Source of the DNA: an uncultured Clostridia bacterium | GTDB taxonomy: Bacteria > Bacillota > Clostridia > Oscillospirales > Acutalibacteraceae | NCBI GenBank assembly: GCA_946626015.1 | Contig: CAMOTT010000103.1 | Span: 1 to 7,302 of the forward strand | Length of the DNA: 7,302 nt | Direction: 5' to 3' | Shown: positions 1 to 5,798 of the stretch, in pieces | Layout: each line of letters starts with the position of its first letter | How positions within the stretch are numbered: the stretch's first letter is position 1 | Notes under the pieces: generated by a model | Databases searched by the model: none | What the model saw: the letters and a program-made list of their open reading frames with translations, nothing else | Told to the model about the DNA's origin: nothing | Made by a program: the position numbers and the translations under genes

Positions 1-293
1 ACATTGATGCTGTCCAGGACTGTGCCCTCCGGCGGCAAAAGGCGGGCAAGCTCCTCTGTAAGGATCTCCAGCCTGCCGTCAAGGATCCGGGAATCCTCGC
101 TGAAGGCGGACATTTCCACGGTTATATATTTCCCGGCAGGTTTTCCCAGCTTTTGCTCCCCTGCCTCGTTTATGACCTCTATGCGCGTCACGGTGGCATC
201 GGGGCTTTCAATTTTTTCACAGATGATTCCATCCGGCTCTTTTTCGGCTATAACTTCTCTTTTTTCAAGGGCAAGATCGGTTCGTAAGTTCAT
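1..293 (-). CDS. gpr: Germination protease GPR (N-terminal part, cut by window edge)
   Basis: GPR is the aspartic-type (family A25) endopeptidase that degrades small acid-soluble spore proteins at germination; it acts in the spore core. The visible 97 residues begin MNLRTDLALEKRE, matching the near-universal RTDLAxE start of GPR. GKYITVE follows at residues 54-60, the equivalent of the GRYLTLE block in Bacillus GPR. The window ends at DSINV, just before the expected GLGN motif, so most of the catalytic domain is outside. ATG at 293 is the only ATG in the open frame and sits where clostridial GPRs usually start, leaving almost no leader before RTDLA, whereas Bacillus has a propeptide of about 15 residues. 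The gene is divergent from rpsT, a common clostridial neighbourhood. Identification rests on motif recall, not a search, but the fit is strong. Confidence 0.92.
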   Translation of the reverse strand, partial: MNLRTDLALEKREVIAEKEPDGIICEKIESPDATVTRIEVINEAGEQKLGKPAGKYITVEMSAFSEDSRILDGRLEILTEELARLLPPEGTVLDSIN

Positions 294-330
294 TTTCGGG
301 GGCTTTTTTAAGCCCTTTCTCCCCTTTTTT
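294..330 (-). promoter_or_regulatory. gpr translation-start region with hairpin between SD and ATG
   Basis: Read on the minus strand, a purine-rich SD-like stretch (AAAGGGGAGAAA, about 317-327) lies some 25 nt before the gpr ATG, which is too far for normal use. Between them is a perfect 6-bp hairpin, GGGCTT-AAAA-AAGCCC (300-315). Folding it leaves roughly 9 nt between GGGGAG and the ATG, a normal spacing. The sequence and pairing are seen directly; the idea that the hairpin sets the spacing is inference. Confidence 0.45.
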
Positions 331-371
331 AATGTTTTTTTGAAAATAGCTTGATTTTTTATACCAACTTA

Positions 372-378
372 TAGTATT
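372..378 (-). promoter_or_regulatory. Possible gpr -10 element, sigma-F/G-like
   Basis: On the minus strand this reads AATACTA, one base from the CATACTA-type -10 of forespore sigma factors (sigma F/G), which normally drive gpr. No convincing -35 box was found 17-18 bp upstream, so this is only a candidate, about 80 nt before the gpr start. Confidence 0.25.
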
Positions 379-409
379 ATTTACTCACCTCTCAGAAAAA
401 TCCCTGTTC

Positions 410-441
410 ATATTAAAAATTTTCTTGCAAATTTTTAATAT
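410..441. repeat. Perfect 13-bp AT-rich inverted repeat in the gpr-rpsT intergenic region
   Basis: ATATTAAAAATTT (410-422) is exactly repeated in inverted form as AAATTTTTAATAT (429-441) around a 6-nt spacer, TCTTGC. The right half and spacer contain the proposed rpsT -35 box (425-430). It has no GC-rich stem or one-sided T-run, so it does not look like a terminator. An operator, an UP-like AT element or a cruciform are possible. Confidence 0.6.
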
Positions 442-453
442 CCGTGGTATAAT
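425..453 (+). promoter_or_regulatory. rpsT promoter, sigma-A type
   Basis: A -35 box TTGCAA (425-430) and a perfect -10 box TATAAT (448-453) are separated by the ideal 17 bp. Transcription would start near 460, giving a leader of roughly 30 nt that carries the strong AAGGAGG site (474-480) 8 nt before the rpsT ATG. AT-rich sequence directly upstream may help as an UP element. Confidence 0.8.
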
Positions 454-488
454 TCGTAGTTGTGTATATGTGTAAGGAGGTGTAATTT

Positions 489-734
489 ATGCCAAACATC
501 AAGTCAGCTAAAAAGCGCGTGCTTGTCAACAAGACAAAGGCCGCTCGTAACAAGTCAAGAAACTCAGCGTTAAAGACAGCTATCAAAAAGGCTAATATGG
601 CCGCTGTTGCTGATTCACCTGATAAGGAAGCCCTCGTAAGAGCCGCTATCCAGAAGGTAGACCAGGCTGCTGCTAAGGGTCTTATTCACAAGAATAACGC
701 CGCCCGCAAGAAGTCTGCTCTCGCAAAGCTTTAA
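489..734 (+). CDS. rpsT: 30S ribosomal protein S20
   Basis: S20 is a primary 16S rRNA binding protein of the small ribosomal subunit body. The 81-residue product starts MPNIKSAKKRVLVNKTKAAR, typical of bacterial S20. It is very basic and rich in Lys/Ala, as expected for the three-helix bundle, and ends with the characteristic GLIHKNNAARKKSALAKL-type tail (residues 64-81). Length is normal for Firmicutes (about 80-90). The start is secured by AAGGAGG at 474-480, 8 nt upstream. Codon use is more skewed to GCT and GTA/GTT than in the operon downstream, as expected for a highly expressed gene. It is a single-gene transcript with its own promoter and terminator, divergent from gpr. Confidence 0.98.
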   Translation: MPNIKSAKKRVLVNKTKAARNKSRNSALKTAIKKANMAAVADSPDKEALVRAAIQKVDQAAAKGLIHKNNAARKKSALAKL

Positions 735-755
735 TTTTTATACTCAGGATTACAG

Positions 756-786
756 ACGGGAGTGACTTCGTTCATCTCCCGTTTTG
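756..786 (+). terminator. Rho-independent terminator of rpsT
   Basis: ACGGGAG (756-762) pairs with CTCCCGT (776-782). The inner TGA (763-765) can pair with TCA (772-774) across a one-base bulge, closing a CTTCGT loop. The stem runs into TTTT (782-785). It lies 22 nt after the rpsT stop codon and separates rpsT from the riboswitch operon. Confidence 0.88.
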
Positions 787-800
787 ACTTATTTTAACAA

Positions 801-829
801 GTAAACGCCGGTACAATCAAAGCGTTTAC
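801..829 (+). promoter_or_regulatory. Probable riboswitch-operon promoter inside an 8-bp inverted repeat
   Basis: TACAAT (812-817) is a good sigma-A -10 box and would start transcription near 824, just before the riboswitch P1 helix at 834. It sits in the 13-nt spacer of a perfect inverted repeat, GTAAACGC (801-808) and GCGTTTAC (822-829). The -35 region is poor: TTGACT at 784-789 is 22 bp away, too far for a standard promoter. A weak -35 plus a symmetric site around the -10 is compatible with a DNA-binding regulator, but none is identified. Confidence 0.5.
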
Positions 830-833
830 AAAT

Positions 834-934
834 ATATGCTGTGCCTATCGGTGGGAAGTTCGGTGAAAATCCGTCGCAACAGCCATTACCGTGATTGACC
901 TTTGGTCATAAGTCGGAATACCCGGTAAGCATAT
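834..934 (+). promoter_or_regulatory. Cobalamin (B12) riboswitch aptamer, compact form
   Basis: The region carries the conserved cobalamin-aptamer blocks in order: GGGAA (853-857), GGTGAAAATCC (862-872), a GC-containing P5/L5 segment (876-894), and AGTCGGAATACCC (911-923), the counterpart of the B12-box AGTCAGGAGACC. P1 is closed by ATATGCT (834-840) with AGCATAT (928-934). A small hairpin, TGACC-TTT-GGTCA (896-908), replaces the larger peripheral P8-P12 region of classic adenosylcobalamin aptamers. The whole aptamer is about 100 nt, so it resembles the short class II type, which prefers methyl- or hydroxocobalamin. It lies in the leader of the operon that begins at 1028 and contains an ECF-type transporter. 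Assignment is by motif recognition; a covariance-model search would confirm it. Confidence 0.88.
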
Positions 935-942
935 TAAACTTT

Positions 943-1027
943 GGGCGGGAAAGTGTCTTAACTGTATTTTTAAAAAATACGGTTTTATGCGTTTTGTTTT
1001 CCGCCCTTGAGAAAGGACGGATTTTTT
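943..1027 (+). terminator. Riboswitch expression platform: competing helices, terminator plus SD occlusion
   Basis: Two exclusive structures share CCGCCC (1001-1006). GGGCGGGAAA (943-952) pairs over 10 bp with TTTTCCGCCC (997-1006, one G-U), enclosing a second hairpin (ACTGTATTT at 961-969 with AAATACGGT at 975-983). Alternatively CCGCCCTT (1001-1008) pairs with AAGGACGG (1013-1020) around a GAGA loop, with one C-A mismatch, followed by A and six T residues (1021-1027), a terminator shape. The 3' arm of that stem contains the AAAGGA ribosome binding site (1012-1017) of the gene starting at 1028, so the same hairpin could stop transcription or hide the start. Which state cobalamin favours cannot be read off directly; by precedent ligand should favour the OFF hairpin. 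Confidence 0.65.
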
Positions 1028-1282
1028 ATGCCTGAAAACACCCGGGAGCATTATATAGCCCGGCTCCGTGAGGTTGCCGAAAGGGAACGGCGTATGCCGA
1101 AAAAGAGCGATTTTTCGGTTGAGGACGTAAACAGGATCAAAGGGCTTTTCGGCCCGTGGCCCTGGTGCCTTGAAGCCGCAGGGCTTAAAGAATCCAAGCA
1201 GGAACAGCGTAAACAGAAGAACTTTGAAAAACGCCTGCGAGCAAAGCTGCGCAGAACTGAGGAGGTAACTGAAAATGATTAA
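1028..1282 (+). CDS. Small basic protein with HNH-repeat-like (homing-endonuclease-associated) motif
   Basis: This 84-residue protein is the first gene behind the cobalamin riboswitch. Residues 8-53 follow the pattern of the homing-endonuclease-associated repeat (Pfam HNH_repeat): a helix with leucine and basic residues (YIARLREVAERE), a Pro-containing turn (RRMPKKSDF), then RIKGLFGPWPWCLEAAGL (36-53), matching the usual RIxxxFGSWxxALxAAGL ending. The rest (54-84) is a highly charged Lys/Arg/Gln/Glu helix. There is no HNH catalytic motif, so it is not a nuclease; a single DNA- or RNA-binding module is the likeliest reading. ATG at 1028 is chosen because AAAGGA (1012-1017) sits 10 nt upstream; a TTG at 1007 in the same frame lies inside the terminator stem. 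It overlaps the next gene by 8 bp, so the two are translationally linked. Its role in the operon is unknown. Confidence 0.8.
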   Translation: MPENTREHYIARLREVAERERRMPKKSDFSVEDVNRIKGLFGPWPWCLEAAGLKESKQEQRKQKNFEKRLRAKLRRTEEVTEND

Positions 1283-3494
1283 AAAGATCCTTGCCCTTAT
1301 GATTTCTGTTTTAACGGTTTTATTCTGCCTGTGCCCGGCGGTGTATGCCGATCTGGCACCGGTGGACGCCTCTGTCAAAGAATACCTTGTTGCGCCCAGC
1401 CAGTACACCAACAACCAGTCATTTATCAAGGCGATCCCGGGCACTCTCTCCGGCAAATCATCCCTTTCCAGTCTGGGCAACTTCGGCGGATATGTGATTT
1501 ATGAGTTTAACCAGGATATCCAAAACAGCCCGAAGCACAAGTACGGCATCGACTTTATGATCTACGGCAACTCCTTTAACGGCAACCCCACCACCCAGGA
1601 ACCGGGTCAGGTATGGGTCTCCAAGGACGGGGTCACGTGGTACGCCCTTGCGGGCAGCGAGCATTACGAAGACGCCACCCTGTGGGATTACAGCGTAAAA
1701 TATATCAACACAGGCACGCCGAAGTCGAATTATGAGGACAGCTTGGGCGACGGCGGCTGCGTAAGCACCTTCACCAACTCACTCTATCCCCTTCAGGAGC
1801 GCTATCCCACCGTGGAAATAAACAGCGAGAGCCTTACTCTTTCCGGGATACTCCTTGCAAAACAGAGAACCGCAAGCACAGCAAACGGTATTTTTACAGC
1901 CTTTGGTTATGTTGACGGCTTAAAATCAGACTTTACCGGGCTGCCCGAAAACCCCTATGTTGAAAACCCGATACAGAAGACCATCGGCGGCCAGTTTGAT
2001 ATCTCCTGGGCTGTGGACAAAGCAGGCAGACCCGTTTACCTTGATTCCGTAAAATACGTAAAAGTTCAGACCGCCACCTTCATTGACGGCGGCGCCTTTG
2101 GAGAAAAGTCCACCGAGATCTCCTGCGTTGCGCTTGCTCCCGAGGAGGATTTTGAAAGCAGCGCAAGCCCTGTCAAGGTCTATGTAAACGGCAAGGAAGC
2201 GATTTTCAACAAGAACAATTTCTTCAAACTTGAGGACGCTTCCACGGGAGTCAAGATCAGCGTAGACGCTCCCGAGGCAAACGTTTACATCAACAATGAG
2301 CGCACAGCTCAAAAAACTTTCTTTGCGCCCCCCGAAAAGGGTCTTGTTCGCATTATTGTTCAGTCCGGCTTCGGCGCGGCACAGATATACTATCTTGACG
2401 TTAGCTCCTCCGTCAGCGAGGAAACGCTTGTTATCTCCCAGAAAGAGCTTGAGATCCCTGTATTCGGCGCAGAAAGAATAAACGCGAATCTGGCAGTGAG
2501 CTGGAAGTCCTCCAACGAAAACGTTGCCACCGTTGACGAAAACGGCGTTGTTACCGCCCTCAAAAAGGGCACGGCTGTCATAACAGCCATGACCGCCCTT
2601 GGTCAAACGGCAGACTGCAAAGTGACCGTCACCTCCGACATTGTTGAGGGAGACGCGGTGGACGTGACGTTTTGCGCCTCTGACCGGGACGTTATAATTC
2701 CTCTATGCACACTCTCGGTCGCCCCCGGCACCGCGAAGGCATACGGCTACAGCGTGGCCGCTTATGACCACAATTCAAACCCCGTGGAGGGCGCAACCTT
2801 CTTTGACGCCCTTGTAACCGCGCACATAAAGCTTTACGGCGACAAATTCAACAAAAGCACGGCACAGGATTATCTTGTAATGACAAGCAGCTTCATACAA
2901 AAGGCCTTTGGCAAGAGCGCCGCAAGCTCCGGCTTTACCATAAACAACGTCACCCCCAACGACGGTATGATCAACAAGGATTACGGCACCTTCACCGGCT
3001 ATGCCTGCGATACGGCGGTAATAAACGAGGGGGATAAGCTCTCCTATTTCCTTTACCGGGATACAAAATATTTCGGCGATATCTATGCATATTTTGACAG
3101 CGAAAAATATTCCGCTTTCTGCGGTGAAAGGTTCACTGTTAAACTCAAGGGCTACGAAGTGATGACCAAGGGTCTGAATGACTTTGCAGACATAGACGGC
3201 AAGTACTCAACACCCGTCGCGAAGGCCGGGATATTTGCCGTCACAGAAAACGGGACCGTAAAGCTGGGCACCACAAACAGACGGGGCTCTGCCGGGATAA
3301 AGCTCAGGGAAGAGGGCACATACACCCTGTTCGCGGTAAAGGAAACAGGCGAGAACGAAGCCCCTGTTATAATATCCTTTGCCAGGGTCACTGTGACAAA
3401 GCCGACCGAAAACGCCTTTGTCAGGTTCTTTAAACGCTTGGCCGAAAACATAGTCAGGATATTCAATATGATCTTCAACATCAAAACACCGTGA
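1275..3494 (+). CDS. Secreted multidomain surface protein (Big_2 and DUF4430-like), candidate corrinoid capture
   Basis: The 739-aa product has a signal peptide (KK, hydrophobic core, likely cleavage VYA|D after residue 25). Residues 60-290 form a surface-protein domain with GNFGGYVIYEF, DFMIYGNSF, EPGQVWVSKDG and WYALAGSEHY (68-131), a block also known in cell-surface proteins of Bacteroidetes. Residues 385-455 are a Big_2 Ig-like domain (WKSSNENVATVDENGVVTALKKG type). Residues 462-608 resemble DUF4430/transcobalamin-like domains: a short strand, then GATFFDALVTAH, YG, DYL, GF, PND and YF motifs. Residues 612-708 look like another beta domain. The last 25 residues form a basic amphipathic helix (FVRFFKRLAENIVRIF). 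No LPXTG or lipobox is seen. GAGGAGG (1259-1265) fixes the start, 9 nt upstream. The riboswitch and the ECF genes suggest extracellular corrinoid binding; this is inference. Confidence 0.85.
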   Translation: MIKKILALMISVLTVLFCLCPAVYADLAPVDASVKEYLVAPSQYTNNQSFIKAIPGTLSGKSSLSSLGNFGGYVIYEFNQDIQNSPKHKYGIDFMIYGNSFNGNPTTQEPGQVWVSKDGVTWYALAGSEHYEDATLWDYSVKYINTGTPKSNYEDSLGDGGCVSTFTNSLYPLQERYPTVEINSESLTLSGILLAKQRTASTANGIFTAFGYVDGLKSDFTGLPENPYVENPIQKTIGGQFDISWAVDKAGRPVYLDSVKYVKVQTATFIDGGAFGEKSTEISCVALAPEEDFESSASPVKVYVNGKEAIFNKNNFFKLEDASTGVKISVDAPEANVYINNERTAQKTFFAPPEKGLVRIIVQSGFGAAQIYYLDVSSSVSEETLVISQKELEIPVFGAERINANLAVSWKSSNENVATVDENGVVTALKKGTAVITAMTALGQTADCKVTVTSDIVEGDAVDVTFCASDRDVIIPLCTLSVAPGTAKAYGYSVAAYDHNSNPVEGATFFDALVTAHIKLYGDKFNKSTAQDYLVMTSSFIQKAFGKSAASSGFTINNVTPNDGMINKDYGTFTGYACDTAVINEGDKLSYFLYRDTKYFGDIYAYFDSEKYSAFCGERFTVKLKGYEVMTKGLNDFADIDGKYSTPVAKAGIFAVTENGTVKLGTTNRRGSAGIKLREEGTYTLFAVKETGENEAPVIISFARVTVTKPTENAFVRFFKRLAENIVRIFNMIFNIKTP

Positions 3495-3509
3495 AAGGAA
3501 GCGGCTTAA

Positions 3510-4841
3510 ATGAAGTTCAAGAAGATACTTAGTGCACTGCTTGTCTGTTTTTTGCTGCAAGGCACAGTCACCTGCTTTGCCCAAAGCGCCCTCAGCGACA
3601 GCAGTATAACCCATTTTAAAACACCCAGAACACATCAGGAATCCAAGCTGTTCTGGCAAAAGAGCTTCGGCTCATCTTACAAAGATGCCCCCGGTGTGCC
3701 TGCGGTGGTCAACGACACCCTGCTGGTCACAAGCGGCGCAAAGCTTCTGAAGCTTGACGCCTTTACCGGCAAAACCATAAAAAGCGTCACCATGGCGGAC
3801 ACACCCAGCTTCGGGTACACTCCCCTGCTGTACGAAAACGGCGTAGTCTACTGTCCGCTGGACAACGGCAAGATCCAGGCCTTTGATTACAAAACAATGC
3901 GCTCACTGTGGATTTATACCGATCCTGCAGGGGGGCAGGCGCTCACGCCAATCGTCTATGACAACGGCCGCATTTATACAGGCTTTTGGAACGATGAAAA
4001 TCTTAAGGCAAATTACGTCTGCATAGACGTTAAGGACGAGGATCCGAGATCCGCAGATGAAAAGAAAACCGCCATCTGGATCTACGAAAATATCGGCGGC
4101 TTCTACTGGGCAGGCTGCGCCGTTGCCGGCGACTGCGTTATTTTCGGCGGCGACGACGGCACATTTTACGCGGACAGAAGTTCAAAGCTCGTCTCTCTCA
4201 ACAAGAACAGCGGCGCTTTGATCGACAGCGTTGATATTGTCGGCGATCAGCGTTCCACCGTCACTTATTCTGAGGGAAAGGTCTATTTCACCACAAAAGC
4301 CGGGTATCTTTACCGGGTGGGCGTGACCGCCGCCGGCAGATTTGAAAAATCCGGCCTGAAGCGAGTGTATCTTGGCGGAGCTTCCACCTCCACGCCGCTG
4401 ATCTTCAACGGCAGGATCTACCTCGGCGTACAGGGCTCGGGCTTCGGAGCGGGTTATTTTAAAGTAATCAACGCCGACACGCTTTCCGTGATATACTCCG
4501 CGGACACGAACGGCTACCCTCAGGGCGGTTTCCTGCTCACAGACGCTTACTATAAAGATACGGGCAAAGTTTATATCTACGCCGCCTGTAACGGTCTGCC
4601 CGGCGGAATAACCGTGTTTGAGGACTCCGCCAACCAGACCCAGCCCTTGTCTTCCGGGCTTTTCACCCCCTCCGGCAAGAACTCCGGCTACTGCATAAGT
4701 CCGGTGCTTTGTGAGGAAAACGGCACACTGTTCTACAAAAATGATTCAGGCACTGTGTTCGCGATCAAAAACAAAAGCTTTAGATTTTCCATATTCAGGC
4801 GGCTGATACGCGCCATAAAATTCTTATTTGTAAAGCGTTAG
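3510..4841 (+). CDS. Secreted PQQ-type beta-propeller protein, candidate corrinoid-binding
   Basis: The 443-aa product starts MKFKKILSALLVCFLLQGTV, a signal peptide with probable cleavage CFA|QS near residue 24. About eight propeller blade repeats follow, with the pattern 'P-hh-xNGxhYhxxxxGxhxAhDxxTGxxhW': around residues 64-90, 104-134, 146-178, 202-240, 249-278, 294-330, 339-372 and 397-424. Clear examples are LKLDAFTGKT, ENGVVYCPLDNGKIQAFDY and STPLIFNGRIYLG. This matches PQQ-like repeats, but secreted proteins of this kind in Firmicutes need not bind PQQ. The C-terminus is a basic hydrophobic helix (FRRLIRAIKFLFVKR), like that of the gene before. It begins 15 nt after that gene, with GAAAGGA (3493-3499) about 10 nt upstream. 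Bacteroides BtuG, a surface B12-binding protein, is also a beta-propeller; a matching role here is inference. Confidence 0.85.
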   Translation: MKFKKILSALLVCFLLQGTVTCFAQSALSDSSITHFKTPRTHQESKLFWQKSFGSSYKDAPGVPAVVNDTLLVTSGAKLLKLDAFTGKTIKSVTMADTPSFGYTPLLYENGVVYCPLDNGKIQAFDYKTMRSLWIYTDPAGGQALTPIVYDNGRIYTGFWNDENLKANYVCIDVKDEDPRSADEKKTAIWIYENIGGFYWAGCAVAGDCVIFGGDDGTFYADRSSKLVSLNKNSGALIDSVDIVGDQRSTVTYSEGKVYFTTKAGYLYRVGVTAAGRFEKSGLKRVYLGGASTSTPLIFNGRIYLGVQGSGFGAGYFKVINADTLSVIYSADTNGYPQGGFLLTDAYYKDTGKVYIYAACNGLPGGITVFEDSANQTQPLSSGLFTPSGKNSGYCISPVLCEENGTLFYKNDSGTVFAIKNKSFRFSIFRRLIRAIKFLFVKR

Positions 4842-4850
4842 GTAATCAAT

Positions 4851-5798
4851 ATGTATGCAGGCTTCAGGGGACGCAACCCTTATGTGAACATGCTGTTTTT
4901 CATAAGCGTTATATCATACGGTATGCTTATAAAGCACCCCGTATATCTTCTGTTGTCCTTTTTCGGAGCATTTGCGTATTATTTAAAGCTCAAGGGCAAG
5001 GCGGGCATAAAGACCTTTTTGTGCTTCCTTTTGCCCATGTTTCTGTTTGTTGTTGTAATAAACTCCTTTTTTAACCACTACGGGGTGACTAACCTTTTCC
5101 TGCTGCCCTCAGGCAACTATTTTACCTTTGAGGCTCTTGTTACCGCCACGGCAACCTCTCTGACCGTGGTTATCGTAATGCTCTGGTTCTTCTGCTATAA
5201 CGAGGTAGTCACAACGGACAAATTTATGCACGTTTTCGGCAAGATACTGCCCGTTGGGGCGCTGGTCATCTCAATGGCTCTGCGCTTTGTTCCCATGTAC
5301 CGCAAGCAGTTTGCCGACACCTATAACGCGCAGAAATGCTTTGGCGGAGAAGGCTCCGGCAACAGGTACACCGACAAGCTCAGGCGCTTTGTCCGCGTCA
5401 CCGGGGCAACAGTCTCCCACGCGCTGGAAAACGCCATTCAGACGGCGGATTCCATGAGGGCGCGGGGTTACGGGCTAAAGGGCAGAACAAGCTATTCCCG
5501 GTTCAAATGGACCTCAAGGGACACTTTGCTAATCTCTCTGCTGCTTTTGCTTAACGGCGCCATTATATTTGGCGTTTCAAAGGGCTGCGCTTACTGCATA
5601 TATAACCCCTACGTGATAATAAATCCGGCGCAGCAATGGGGCACTACCCTTTTGATAAACGAGCTGCACATTACCCTTAATCCCTTCTCCCCCGTCGGGA
5701 TCATCTCGATCATCACTTATTTTTTGCTTTGCTTTATGCCATTCATAATAGACGTTAAGGAGGATATAAGATGGAACAGATTAAGATCAAAGATCTGA
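4851..5798 (+). CDS. ecfT: Energy-coupling factor transporter transmembrane protein (EcfT/CbiQ family)
   Basis: EcfT is the membrane scaffold that links two ABC ATPase domains to a substrate-binding S component in ECF vitamin and metal importers. This 315-aa protein has about seven hydrophobic segments (near residues 13-27, 30-46, 54-73, 94-116, 130-148, 224-242, 281-301) and a long basic cytoplasmic region (150-220) typical of EcfT. RFVPMYRKQF (145-154) and ADSMRARGYG (199-208) are hallmark motifs; ARG at 204-206 is the second coupling motif. At the first motif position it reads AQKCFG (160-165) instead of the usual AQxARG. At 315 aa it is longer than the usual about 260, owing to the loop and last helix after residue 242. 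It starts 9 nt after the propeller gene with only a weak SD, suggesting coupling, and its end overlaps the ATPase gene by 28 bp. Confidence 0.92.
   Translation: MYAGFRGRNPYVNMLFFISVISYGMLIKHPVYLLLSFFGAFAYYLKLKGKAGIKTFLCFLLPMFLFVVVINSFFNHYGVTNLFLLPSGNYFTFEALVTATATSLTVVIVMLWFFCYNEVVTTDKFMHVFGKILPVGALVISMALRFVPMYRKQFADTYNAQKCFGGEGSGNRYTDKLRRFVRVTGATVSHALENAIQTADSMRARGYGLKGRTSYSRFKWTSRDTLLISLLLLLNGAIIFGVSKGCAYCIYNPYVIINPAQQWGTTLLINELHITLNPFSPVGIISIITYFLLCFMPFIIDVKEDIRWNRLRSKI

Noticed and set aside
4..354. Plus-strand open frame at the left edge
   Set aside because: It is antisense to gpr, whose RTDLA and GKYITVE motifs are clear on the minus strand, and it has no SD.
784..817. TTGACT (784-789) as -35 partner of TACAAT (812-817)
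   Set aside because: The 22-bp spacing is well outside the 16-18 bp range, and TTGACT overlaps the end of the rpsT terminator.
961..987. ACTGTATTT/AAATACGGT hairpin followed by TTTT as a simple terminator
   Set aside because: The stem is AT-rich with a very short T-run and lies inside the larger 943-1006 helix; the GC-richer 1001-1027 hairpin with six T is the better terminator candidate.
1007..1027. TTG start giving a seven-residue longer HNH-repeat protein
   Set aside because: The TTG lies within the terminator stem and before the AAAGGA site; ATG 1028 has the proper SD spacing.
845..1480. Long minus-strand reading frame of 211 codons
   Set aside because: It runs antisense through the riboswitch, the small HNH-repeat gene and the signal peptide of the 739-aa protein, has no family resemblance, and its plus-strand overlaps are well supported.
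3561..3581. Lipobox in the propeller signal peptide (TVTC)
   Set aside because: The residues before Cys22 (T-V-T) do not fit the L-[AS]-[GA]-C rule; signal peptidase I cleavage after CFA is more likely.
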